Position numbers and translations under genes: made by a program
The notes under the pieces: model-generated
Database searches by the model: none
Told to the model about the DNA's origin: nothing
Seen by the model: the letters and a program-made list of their open reading frames with translations, nothing else
Shown: in pieces, positions 16,472 to 24,035 of the stretch
Numbering within the stretch: the stretch's first letter is position 1
Layout of the letters: each line of letters starts with the position of its first letter
Source of the DNA: Streptomyces spiramyceticus
GTDB lineage: Bacteria; Actinomycetota; Actinomycetes; Streptomycetales; Streptomycetaceae
Reading direction: 5' to 3'
DNA length: 64,000 bases
Assembly (NCBI RefSeq): GCF_028807635.1
Contig: NZ_JARBAX010000001.1
Coordinates: 2,762,001-2,826,000 of the forward strand

Positions 16472-16519
16472 GCAGTGATCAAACGCGTCGACTGGCATCG
16501 ACTGATCATTGATCACTGC
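16472..16519. promoter_or_regulatory. GCAGTGATCA inverted repeat, candidate autoregulatory operator
   Basis: GCAGTGATCA (16472-16481) is repeated exactly inverted as TGATCACTGC (16510-16519), with a further TGATCA at 16503-16508. The cluster starts 19 nt upstream of the regulator start. The centre-to-centre distance of the outer sites is about 38 nt, allowing two dimers to bind cooperatively. Assignment to the adjacent regulator is inferred from position. Confidence 0.5.
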
Positions 16520-16743
16520 CCGGCAGATATGCAGAGAATGCGGAACATGCCGGAAGACAGGGCATTGACGGTCTTATGACCGGCATTCCCGGGCTTCCAC
16601 ACATGTGGCTACCCGCCCGCCGCCGCCCGGCCCCCCGCGCGCCCCCACCCATGCACCGGTGCGCCCCGTGTGCAGGATCGATGTTCCTCTCCGAGGGCAC
16701 CACACGCCCGTAACCCAACGTGATGCCTGGAGTTGAGCTGTGC

Positions 16744-17421
16744 GTGGAAGAGACCATCGCAGTCACGGACGCCGCCCAGATTCCCAAGCAGCGCGGCGAT
16801 CAACTGACGGACAGCGCTGTGCGGTACGCGGAGGAACGGCACTGGGACGTGTTCCCCGGCACCTGGCTGGAGGCTGCCGAGGGCGTCGAGAACTGCTCGT
16901 GCGGCGTCCCCTCCTGTGCCTCGCCCGGCGCGCACCCCGCCCGCCCGGACTGGGCGACGCAGGCGACAGGCAGCGCCACCGCTGCGCGCCGACTGTGGTC
17001 GAAACAGCCGAGGGCGTCGATTCTGCTGCCGACGGGCCGCACGTTCGACGCCCTTGAAGTGCCCGAGTCGGCAGGGTTCCTGGCGCTGGCCCGCATGGAG
17101 CGCATGGATCTGACACTCGGCCCGGTGACCTGCACGCCCGACCGCCGGATGCTGTTCTTCGTACTGCCCGGCGCCGGTGTCAAGGTGCCTGATCTGGTAC
17201 GCAAGCTGGGCTGGACACCGACCGCGATCGACCTGATCACACGCGGCGAGGGCGACTATGTCGCGGCGCCGCCGACCCGGCTCGGCGGGATGGGCGCGGT
17301 GCAGTGGGCACGCCGCCCCACACCCGCGAACAGGTGGCTTCCCGACGCCGAAGAACTGATCTGTCCGCTGGCCTACGCCTGTGGGCGCGAGGCAGCCACG
17401 GCGCGCACACGCCGACCGTAG
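16744..17421 (+). CDS. Primase-polymerase N-terminal-like (prim-pol) domain protein
   Basis: A 225-residue protein resembling the bifunctional DNA primase/polymerase N-terminal domain family. It has TAVRYAEERHWDVFPG-like opening residues (here SAVRYAEERHWDVFPG), a Cys-x-Cys-x4-Cys segment (NCSCGVPSCASPGAHPARPD), a glycine-rich strand and the closing GGMGAVQWARRP. No helicase domain follows, so this is the stand-alone short form common in Streptomyces chromosomes, with unknown role. GTG 16744 was chosen over ATG 16720/16723 because homologues begin near EETIA; GGAG lies 11 nt upstream. It is divergent from the regulator at 16453. Confidence 0.8.
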   Translation: MEETIAVTDAAQIPKQRGDQLTDSAVRYAEERHWDVFPGTWLEAAEGVENCSCGVPSCASPGAHPARPDWATQATGSATAARRLWSKQPRASILLPTGRTFDALEVPESAGFLALARMERMDLTLGPVTCTPDRRMLFFVLPGAGVKVPDLVRKLGWTPTAIDLITRGEGDYVAAPPTRLGGMGAVQWARRPTPANRWLPDAEELICPLAYACGREAATARTRRP

Positions 17422-17463
17422 GGTGTCCCCCGTAGGGACGGGGACACCGGGAGGCTGTGCGAC

Positions 17464-18285
17464 ATGCCGGACCAGGCAGTGGGAGCAGAAGAGGCGGGCG
17501 GAGCGCGGAATGCGCCGCCCGCCGCCGTACGTGTTGAGGGCCTGTGGAAGCGCTTCGGTGAGCAGGTTGCCGTCGCGGGAATCGATCTGGAGCTGCCCGC
17601 GGGCAAGTTCATCGGTCTGGTCGGGCCGAACGGCGCGGGCAAGACGACCACGCTGTCGATGGTGACGGGGCTGCTCCGCCCCGATGCGGGGACCGCGCTG
17701 GTCGGCGGTCACGACGTATGGCAGGACCCGGTCGCGGTCAAGGCGCGGATCGGCGTACTGCCCGAGGGGCTGCGGCTCTTCGAGCGGTTGTCGGGGCGTG
17801 AACTCCTCGCGTACTCCGGGCGTCTGAGGGGGCTGCCCGGGGACGAGGTCGACAAGCGGGCGACCCAGCTCCTCGACGTACTGGACCTGGCCGGGGCGCA
17901 GCACAAACTCGTCGTGGACTACTCGACCGGCATGCGCAAGAAGATCGGCCTCGCGGCCGCCCTGCTGCACAATCCCGAAGTCCTCTTCCTGGACGAGCCG
18001 TTCGAGGGCGTCGACCCGGTGTCCGCGCAGACGATCAGGGGCGTCCTGGAGCGGTACACGGCGTCGGGCGCGACCGTCGTCTTCTCCAGCCATGTGATGG
18101 AGCTCGTCGAGTCGCTGTGCGACTGGGTCGCGGTGATGGCGGCGGGCCGTATCCGCGCGCAGGGGACGCTCGCGGAGGTACGGGGCGACGCGCCCTCCCT
18201 CCAGAGCGCTTTCCTCGAACTGGTCGGCGCGAACGGGCGCGGCTCCGGAGAGAGCTTGGACTGGCTGGGCGGCGGCGCCCGGTGA
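17464..18285 (+). CDS. ABC transporter ATP-binding protein
   Basis: A 273-residue ATPase with Walker A GPNGAGKTTTL (near residue 60), the signature YSTGMRKKIGLAAAL and Walker B VLFLDEPFEGVD, then the H-loop SSHVMELVE. It resembles ATPases of CcmA/drug or heterologous exporter type. Start is ATG 17464 after GGGAGG. Its TGA overlaps the GTG of the permease gene (GTGA), so the two are made together. The cargo is unknown. Confidence 0.95.
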   Translation: MPDQAVGAEEAGGARNAPPAAVRVEGLWKRFGEQVAVAGIDLELPAGKFIGLVGPNGAGKTTTLSMVTGLLRPDAGTALVGGHDVWQDPVAVKARIGVLPEGLRLFERLSGRELLAYSGRLRGLPGDEVDKRATQLLDVLDLAGAQHKLVVDYSTGMRKKIGLAAALLHNPEVLFLDEPFEGVDPVSAQTIRGVLERYTASGATVVFSSHVMELVESLCDWVAVMAAGRIRAQGTLAEVRGDAPSLQSAFLELVGANGRGSGESLDWLGGGAR

Positions 18286-19907
18286 CGGCGTCTCAGCCCG
18301 GGCACGGGATCACCTCTGTCTTCGTACGGCTCAAGCTGTCGCTGCTGCGCAACGGGCTGCGGCAGTCGTCCGGCCGCAAGGCCGCGTACATCGCGTCCGG
18401 TGTGATCGCGCTGCTCTTCGCGGCGCTCCAGCTGATCGGTCTGATCGCGCTGCGCGGCAGCGAGCACGCGACGACGGTCGTAGTGCTGCTGACGGCCGTG
18501 CTGGGGCTGGGCTGGGCCGTGATGCCGCTGTTCTTCCCGAGCGGCGACGAGACGCTCGATCCGACCCGGCTGGTGATGCTGCCGTTGCGGCCACGGCCGC
18601 TGATCCGGGCGCTGCTGACGGCTTCGCTCGTCGGGATCGGGCCGCTGTTCACGTTCTGTCTGGCGCTGGGTTCGGTGATCTCCGTGGCGCACGGGGCGGC
18701 GGCCACTGGCGTCGGTGTGCTCGCCGTGGGGCTGACACTGCTGGTGTGCGTGGCGCTGGCTCGGGCGGTCGCCGCGGCCAACGTCCGATTGCTGACCAGT
18801 CGCAAGGGGCGTGATCTGGCGGTACTGAGCGGCCTGTTGATCGCGGTCGGCATCCAGGTGGTGAACTTCGGCGCCCAGCGGCTGAGCACCGGGCGCGGGC
18901 TCGCGAAGCTCGACCCGGTGGCGGACGTCCTGAGCTGGGTGCCGCCGGCGTCGGCGATCGGCGCGGTGGACGCGGTGAGTGAGGGGGCGTACGTCCGCGG
19001 CGCGGCCCAGCTGCTGCTTGCCGTGACGGCGCTGGGCGCGCTGCTGTGGGTCTGGGAGCGCAGTCTGGTCAAGCTGATGACGTCCCCGGACGGCTCGACG
19101 CTGGCGGCCGCCTCGGCGCCGTCCCGCAAGGAGTCGTCCGGCAAGGAGTCGGCGGCGGGGCTCGGCGCGCGGTTCCTGCCGGAGGGGCGTACGGGCACGG
19201 TGATCCAGCGCAGTCTGCAATACGTGTGGCGGGACCCCAAGACCAAGTCTGCGTGGGTGACTTCGCTGGCCGTCGGCGCGATCGTGCCGGTTTTCAACGC
19301 GCTGCAGGGCACGGGCACGATCTACTTCGCGTGCTTTGCGGCGGGCCTGCTCGGCATCCTGATGTACAACCAGTTCGGCCAGGACACCTCCGCGTTCTGG
19401 ATGGTCGCGATGACGATCTCCACGACGCGGGACGCGTACGACGAACTGCGGGCGCGGGCGCTGGCGCTGCTGGTGATCACCCTTCCGTACTCGACGCTGG
19501 TCACCGTGATCACGGCTGGGCTCGTGGGCGACTGGCGGGCGCTCCCCGAGGCGCTCGGGCTGTCGTTCGCCCTGCTGGGGGCGATGCTGGCCACGGGCGC
19601 CGTGGCTTCGGCCCGTTTCCCGTACTCGATCCCGCAGGACAGCGGCCTCAAGAACGTCGCCCCGGGGCAGGGGGGCCTCGCCTGGATCTCCATCATGGGC
19701 GGCATGATCGCGGCGGCCCTGATGTGCGCGCCGCTGATCACTCTGACGGTCTGGCTCCATGTGGCGGGCGAGCGGGGTTGGTTGTGGCTGGTGCTGCCGC
19801 TGGGGGCGGCGTACGGCGTGCTGCTGACATGGGCGGGCCTGCGCTGGGCGGCGCCGCAGACGGCGGCGCGGCTGCCGGAGATCCTTACGGCGGTCAGCAA
19901 GGGGTGA
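18282..19907 (+). CDS. ABC transporter permease (about 10-12 membrane segments)
   Basis: A 541-residue integral membrane protein with many hydrophobic helices (AAYIASGVIALLFAALQLIG, TTVVVLLTAVLGLGWAVMPL, ALLVITLPYSTLVTVITAGL, WLWLVLPLGAAYGVLLTWAG). A cytoplasmic Ser/Lys-rich loop (SRKESSGKESAAGL) splits it into halves. GTG 18282 overlaps the ATPase stop. Together they form an exporter whose substrate is not evident. A GC-rich repetitive spacer follows. Confidence 0.92.
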   Translation: MTASQPGHGITSVFVRLKLSLLRNGLRQSSGRKAAYIASGVIALLFAALQLIGLIALRGSEHATTVVVLLTAVLGLGWAVMPLFFPSGDETLDPTRLVMLPLRPRPLIRALLTASLVGIGPLFTFCLALGSVISVAHGAAATGVGVLAVGLTLLVCVALARAVAAANVRLLTSRKGRDLAVLSGLLIAVGIQVVNFGAQRLSTGRGLAKLDPVADVLSWVPPASAIGAVDAVSEGAYVRGAAQLLLAVTALGALLWVWERSLVKLMTSPDGSTLAAASAPSRKESSGKESAAGLGARFLPEGRTGTVIQRSLQYVWRDPKTKSAWVTSLAVGAIVPVFNALQGTGTIYFACFAAGLLGILMYNQFGQDTSAFWMVAMTISTTRDAYDELRARALALLVITLPYSTLVTVITAGLVGDWRALPEALGLSFALLGAMLATGAVASARFPYSIPQDSGLKNVAPGQGGLAWISIMGGMIAAALMCAPLITLTVWLHVAGERGWLWLVLPLGAAYGVLLTWAGLRWAAPQTAARLPEILTAVSKG

Positions 19908-20078
19908 GGTGCGGCGTGCGGTGCGGGCGCGGGTGCGTGCAGTGCGCGTGGCGCGTGCAGTGCGGGCGCTGGTGCGGTGCGGGCGCCGGTGCGGTGCGGG
20001 TGCCATTGCCGTGCGGGCGCCATTGCTGTGCGGTGCGGTGCTGTGCGGTGCGCTGCGGGTGCCATTGCGGTACGGGCT
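19908..20078. repeat. Low-complexity GTGCGGGCGC-type repeats
   Basis: The spacer after the permease stop is built from short units such as GTGCGGTGCGGGCGC and GCGGGTGCCATTGC, repeated with small changes on the plus strand. It has no credible ribosome site or coding bias. It adjoins the composite palindrome at 20079. Confidence 0.7.
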
Positions 20079-20264
20079 GCCTGCGGCGCAGTTCCCCTCC
20101 CCGCCCCTTCCCGAAACTGGGGGCAAGCCCCCAGACCCCCGGACGCCCTTCGGGCATGTCCTCAGACGCCGGACGGGCTGAATTTTCAGCCCGTCCGGCG
20201 TTTGAGGACTTCGGGAAGGGGCGGGGTGGGGAAAGAAAAACCTCGCCCTGCGCGCGCCGCAGAG
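20079..20264. terminator. Composite nested palindrome, bidirectional terminator (spacer family copy 1)
   Basis: Several stems are nested. The outermost arms are GCCTGCGGCGC and GCGCCGCAG. Inside are 17-nt perfect arms starting CCCCGCCCCTTCCC (20099-20115 / 20210-20226) and a near-perfect 22-nt stem with ACGCCGGACGGGCTGAA (20161-20182 / 20185-20206). A separate CTGGGGGC-aa-GCCCCCAG hairpin sits between. It lies between convergent genes (ABC permease and hydrolase). Related elements occur at 35771-35946 and, in part, 30955-31026. Confidence 0.75.
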
Positions 20265-20295
20265 CCAGCAGGAGCACCCGGGGGTAGCGCCGGGG

Positions 20296-21171
20296 TCATG
20301 GGGCGACCCGCTCCTCCGCGTTCTCCTCCAGGAACGGCTCGATCGCCGCCCGCCACCCCTCCGGCTGGTCGTAATGCACAAGGTGCCCCGCATCCACCAC
20401 TTCCGCGTACTGCCCGCGCGGCAGCACCCGGACCATCTCCTGCGCCTCCGCGCGCCCCAGTTCGCCGTCCAGGCCCCGGACCACCAGGGTGGGGCACTGG
20501 ACCAGCGCCAGTTCCTCCCAGTGCGCGTCGTACACCCACGTCTCACGGGACGTGAGCATCTGGCGGCGGGAGAAGACCGGGCGCCAGCCGTCGGCCCGTT
20601 CGGCCATGACCTCGGCGAAGAAATCACCCCGGGCGGGGCTCGGACGCTCCACCCACGGGTCGTCCTCGCCGAACCACTTGCGGACGTCGGCCAGTGTGGC
20701 GAACGGGACGGGCCAGGACCGGAACCAGTCGTCCCACTCGCGCTGCGATGCCGCACCGAGCGCGGTGGCCCGCATGTCGCAGATGACGACCGCGCGCACG
20801 AGATCGGGGCGCTTGGCGGCGAGCTGCCACGCGGTGAGCGCGCCCATGGAGTGACCGACGAGGGTGACGGGCGCGAGGCCCAGCTGCTCCACCGCGGCTT
20901 CGGCGTCGGTGACGTACGCATCGCGGGTGTACGGGCCTTCGGCCGGCTTGTCGCTGCGACCGTGACCTCGCTGGTCGAGGGCGACGGCGCGATGGCGCTC
21001 GGAGAGCCAGCGGGCGGTGCCCGCCCAGTGCGAGGCGCGGCCCATCAGTCCATGGAGCAGTAAGACTCCTGGGACGAGGTCCGTCTCGCCGCTTCCCTTG
21101 GGAGGGTCTGCGAACTCCCAGGCCGCGAGGCGTACGCCCCCGGCTCCGGTCACGTCGATGCGCCGCACCAT
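20296..21171 (-). CDS. Alpha/beta hydrolase
   Basis: A 291-residue alpha/beta-hydrolase fold enzyme. It has the oxyanion-hole segment LLLHGLMGRASHW, the nucleophile elbow GHSMGALTAWQ (Ser), an acid region VRGLDGELG and the catalytic His in VVDAGHLVHYDQPEGW. Esterase, lactonase or C-C hydrolase activity is possible. There is no signal peptide when started at ATG 21171, which follows AGGA; the longer frame to 21300 lacks a ribosome site. It transcribes toward the composite terminator. Confidence 0.9.
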   Translation of the reverse strand: MVRRIDVTGAGGVRLAAWEFADPPKGSGETDLVPGVLLLHGLMGRASHWAGTARWLSERHRAVALDQRGHGRSDKPAEGPYTRDAYVTDAEAAVEQLGLAPVTLVGHSMGALTAWQLAAKRPDLVRAVVICDMRATALGAASQREWDDWFRSWPVPFATLADVRKWFGEDDPWVERPSPARGDFFAEVMAERADGWRPVFSRRQMLTSRETWVYDAHWEELALVQCPTLVVRGLDGELGRAEAQEMVRVLPRGQYAEVVDAGHLVHYDQPEGWRAAIEPFLEENAEERVAP

Positions 21172-21833
21172 ATTCCTGGCACCCCCTTCATCCCCCGGGT
21201 GGTCCATCCATGAGTGGTTGAGCCCCGCCAGACTATCGAACCCGTATTCGAAAACACGGTTCCCGCGCGCAACACCCCTCGTTCGAGTGACCACCATCAA
21301 GGATTGACGCCCGCTGCCGAGGGGAGATCTTCAGCGGGAGGCGGGCCGCTCGGGGAAGACGGTCCGAGGGGATTGACCCTGAGAGCTCGGGGCTCCGGGT
21401 CAGCACAGGGGAGGACAGGCTCCGGCGCCTCAGGGCGCCGGAGCCATCCCCGGGCGAATGCACCGAATGATCGACGCGGACAGCGAAGGCAGCGGGGGCA
21501 CCGCGCGCAGCGTGAGCAGCACAAATCGCACGAACACGAGCCGCACCTAACCGGTGCCTGCGCGACGGGCGCATCCCCTGCCCCCTCCCCGACCGAGCCG
21601 ACCGAGCCGGCAGAGCCGGTCGGCGGTCCTCACGTCATGTGCCTCGGTCACAGCCTGGCACGCGATCCGCCCGGTCGCTGGGATTCCGACGTATCGCCGG
21701 AATCAACGCCGTCCGGCCCCAACTGCCTTGGGGCCGAAGGGCGTTGATGCCACAGTGATCGCGCTTCGCTGCGTGCGTCCCCCCGTTCGCGCTTTGTCGC
21801 TCGTGTCCCGTGAGCGCGCCGCGGCGCCCGGTG
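21172..21833. other. 662-nt spacer, no gene supported
   Basis: Frames on both strands here are short and lack coding bias or good ribosome sites. The left end must hold the hydrolase promoter: an imperfect AACCCGT / ACACGGTT repeat brackets TTCGAA near 21238-21262. The middle carries short GACCGAGCC / GCAGAGCCGG repeats (about 21590-21622). The right end holds the hairpin at 21702-21748. Confidence 0.6.
21702..21748. terminator. Long hairpin downstream of dmdR1
   Basis: ATCAACGCC plus CGGCCCCAA pair with TTGGGGCCG plus GGCGTTGAT around a 5-nt loop, with a 3-nt internal mismatch (21-nt arms). It lies 86 nt past the dmdR1 stop on the strand it is read from, so it is a likely terminator. Confidence 0.65.
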
Positions 21834-22571
21834 TCAGCGCTTGGCGACGAATACGTGCGACGCCACCTCGGCGTTGAGCTCCGCGGCCTCGCCGCTGCTG
21901 CCGACGAGGACACCACCGGGCGACTCCGTCACGCTCACCACCGAGCCGGGCTGCACGCCCGCCCTGCGCAGCGTGTACATCAGCTGGGCGTCCGTCTGGA
22001 TCGGCTCCCCGATCCGGCGTACGACCACGGTCTTGCCCTCCGGCCCCGGCGCCAGGTCGTTCAGGCTGACCATGCTGTCGTCCAGGAAGGGGTCGGCCTC
22101 CGCCTTCTCCCCCAGCTCCTCCAGGCCCGGGATCGGATTCCCGTACGGAGACTCCGTCGGGTGACGCAGCAGTTCGAGGACGCGCCTCTCCACCGCCTCG
22201 CTCATCACATGCTCCCAGCGGCAGGCCTCCGCATGGACCTGCTCCCACTCCAGGCCGATCACGTCGACGAGCAGGCACTCGGCGAGCCGGTGCTTGCGCA
22301 TCACGCGCGTCGCCAGCATCCGGCCCTCGCCGGTGAGCTCCAGGTGACGGTCGCCCGCGACCGTCACCAGGCCGTCGCGCTCCATGCGCGCCACGGTCTG
22401 ACTCACCGTCGGTCCACTCTGGTCGAGCCGCTCGGCGATACGGGCGCGCATGGGGACCACGCCTTCTTCCTCAAGCTCGAGGATGGTGCGGAGATACATC
22501 TCCGTTGTGTCGATCAGTCCGGACATACGTGCCCCTCGATTACTCGTGCGCTGGCCCTGACCCAATTCTGA
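21810..22571 (+). other. Long frame antiparallel to dmdR1 (position of S. coelicolor adm)
   Basis: A 253-codon open frame on the plus strand covers the whole of dmdR1. In S. coelicolor an antiparallel gene called adm, overlapping dmdR1, has been reported to make proteins that affect siderophore and antibiotic production. The frame here is His/Arg/Leu-rich, as expected of the reverse complement of a GC-rich gene, so openness alone is weak evidence. No strong ribosome site was found at 21810. Confidence 0.35.
21834..22526 (-). CDS. dmdR1: DtxR-family iron-dependent repressor DmdR1
   Basis: 230 residues, the DmdR1 length. A winged helix lies at 1-70 (LIDTTEMYLRTILELEEEGV, GPTVSQTVARMERDGLV). 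The dimer/metal domain carries RLAECLLVDVIGLEWEQVHAEACRWEHVMS with the Cys, His and Glu ligands, and an SH3-like C-terminal domain follows. With Fe2+ bound it represses siderophore genes by binding iron boxes. ATG 22526 matches the known N terminus MSGLIDTTEMYL. It is divergent from the SIS gene, with no clear iron box between them. Confidence 0.95.
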   Translation of the reverse strand: MSGLIDTTEMYLRTILELEEEGVVPMRARIAERLDQSGPTVSQTVARMERDGLVTVAGDRHLELTGEGRMLATRVMRKHRLAECLLVDVIGLEWEQVHAEACRWEHVMSEAVERRVLELLRHPTESPYGNPIPGLEELGEKAEADPFLDDSMVSLNDLAPGPEGKTVVVRRIGEPIQTDAQLMYTLRRAGVQPGSVVSVTESPGGVLVGSSGEAAELNAEVASHVFVAKR

Positions 22572-22613
22572 CGCATAGCGCTGACAACCGTGCCGCGCCA
22601 GTGTGAAGCCGTA

Positions 22614-22643
22614 TTGACAGCGCACTGGTCCAGACCGCAACGT
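22614..22643 (+). promoter_or_regulatory. Putative promoter of the SIS-domain gene
   Basis: TTGACA (22614-22619) is an exact -35 consensus. CAACGT follows after 18 nt as a weak -10. The SIS start lies about 40 nt downstream with GAAGGGG as ribosome site. Confidence 0.5.
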
Positions 22644-22681
22644 GAGCGCACCGACGTACCGCTGGAAGGGGCTCCTCCGCG

Positions 22682-23437
22682 ATGAGCGAGAGCAAACTGG
22701 CAGGTCAGTTCTTCGACGCTGCGATCGGTCTGCTGCAGCGCGTGCGCAACGAGGAGGCCGACGGCATCGCGGCCGCCGGCGCCGCGATCGCCGACACCGT
22801 GGAGGCGGGCGGCCGGCTCTTCGCCTTCGGCGCGGGCCACTCCTCGCTCGCCGCCCAGGACGTCGTCTACCGGGCCGGCGGCCTGGCCCTGATGAACCTG
22901 CTCGCCGTGCCCGGCGTCGTCGGTGTTGACGTCATGCCGGCCACGCTGGGCTCCGCCCTTGAGCGTGTCGACGGGCTCGCGGGTGCCGTGCTGGACAGCA
23001 GCCCCGCCAGGCCCGGCGACGTACTCGTGATCATCTCGCTGTCCGGGCGCAACGCGCTGCCGGTGGAGATGGCGATGAACGCGCGGGCGCTCGGCCTGAA
23101 GGTCATCGGCGTGACGTCGGTGGCGTACGCGAGGGAGACGAAGGCCCGGCACAAGTCGGGCACGTACCTCAAGGACCACTGCGACATCGTGCTCGACAGC
23201 AAGATCGCGGTGGGCGACGCGGAGCTCACGGCAGAGGGAATCGAGGCACCGTTCGCCCCGGCGTCCACGGTGGTCACGAGCGCGCTCATGCAGGCGGTCA
23301 TGGCTACGGCGGCGGGGGAGCTGGCGGAACGGGGCATCGAGCCGCCGTTGCTCCGGTCGGGGAATGTCGACGGGGGCCACGAGTGGAACGGGCGCGTGAT
23401 GACGGAGTACGGGGACCGGATCTTCTTCCGTCACTAG
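22682..23437 (+). CDS. SIS-domain sugar-phosphate-binding protein
   Basis: A 251-residue single SIS domain protein. It has RLFAFGAGHSSLAAQDVVYR (phosphosugar-binding Ser), VLVIISLSGRNALPVEMAMN (second Ser-rich loop) and a C-terminal VDGGHEWNGRVMTEYG segment. The family (UPF0309-like) binds or isomerises amino-sugar phosphates, but the precise substrate is unknown. It is divergent from dmdR1, an arrangement I recall from S. coelicolor. Start is ATG 22682. Confidence 0.9.
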   Translation: MSESKLAGQFFDAAIGLLQRVRNEEADGIAAAGAAIADTVEAGGRLFAFGAGHSSLAAQDVVYRAGGLALMNLLAVPGVVGVDVMPATLGSALERVDGLAGAVLDSSPARPGDVLVIISLSGRNALPVEMAMNARALGLKVIGVTSVAYARETKARHKSGTYLKDHCDIVLDSKIAVGDAELTAEGIEAPFAPASTVVTSALMQAVMATAAGELAERGIEPPLLRSGNVDGGHEWNGRVMTEYGDRIFFRH

Positions 23438-23452
23438 GACTTGATCCGCAAT

Positions 23453-23941
23453 TCACCAGAGGATGAGCTGCGGGTTGCAGCCGGGGCGGGGGCCGGGCGC
23501 TCCAGCGTGGTCACCTTGCGGTGTCTCATCTGGGGTTGCTCGGTCCCGCCGTCCGGCGGTTCGGGGAGCAGAGTGCCGCTGGACGCCGTTCCACACCTCG
23601 TCGGCCATGTGCATGGCCAGGGCCTTTGAAGCGTGGTGCTTGAGGTGTCCGGCGTTTTCGAGGTGTTTGTACGCGGACCGTTCCAGGGCTTCGCGGGACA
23701 GGCCGAGGCGCTGCCGTACGGCCTTCGCCCCGTCGCGGTCGCGCTCGCACTTCGCCGCCCAGTACGCGTCAACCTTGGCGCGGGCGTCGCGCTGGACGGC
23801 CCGCTTGATGTTCCACATGGCGCCGAACAGCTTGTTCAGCCGGTCGAGGTCGCCGGTGTCGGTGACGGCCGGCGGAAGCACCATGACCGACACCATCCCG
23901 TCATCGGGCTTGGCCCACTTCGGGGCCTTAGTTCTTCCCAC
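23453..23941 (-). pseudogene. Truncated transposase remnant (TnpB/OrfB-like)
   Basis: The 162-codon frame begins GRTKAPKWAKPDDGMVSVMV, followed by RLNKLFGAMWNIKRAVQRDA and KALAMHMADEVWNGVQRH. I associate these segments with N termini of actinobacterial RNA-guided-nuclease-like (TnpB/OrfB) transposases of 500 residues or more. After about residue 120 the sequence becomes an unrelated Pro/Gly-rich tail and stops 16 nt from the SIS stop, so the catalytic two-thirds is missing. No terminal repeats were found. It is a dead fragment; the family call is moderate. Confidence 0.45.
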
Positions 23942-23988
23942 GGAACTTCCGCGCCTGGGCAGCCTGCATCGCCGTCACCTCCCGTCAT

Positions 23989-24015
23989 GCGTTTGAGGAA
24001 ACGCCCGTAGGGCGT
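23989..24015. terminator. Double hairpin terminator after the PAS gene
   Basis: GCGTTT-gagg-AAACGC is followed at once by the alternative stem ACGCCC-gta-GGGCGT, sharing the ACGC part. It lies 21 nt past the stop of the minus-strand PAS gene. Confidence 0.6.
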
Positions 24016-24035
24016 CTGGGGGGACAAGCAGCCGC

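Noticed and set aside
17919..20921. Open frame of 1000 codons on the minus strand
   Set aside because: Antisense to the ABC exporter genes and spacer; composition is Arg/Pro/His-rich shadow coding with no domain.
21233..21574. 113-codon minus-strand frame in the hydrolase-dmdR1 spacer
   Set aside because: No ribosome site, no coding bias and no recognisable domain.
22527..22681. Iron box between dmdR1 and the SIS gene
   Set aside because: No TTAGGTTAGGCTCACCTAA-like palindrome is present; self-regulation by DmdR1 is not supported here.
23928..23969. 13-codon ORF (MQAAQARKFRGKN) with GGGAGG ribosome site upstream of the transposase remnant
   Set aside because: Probably the decayed translation start of the transposase gene; too short and overlapping to call separately.
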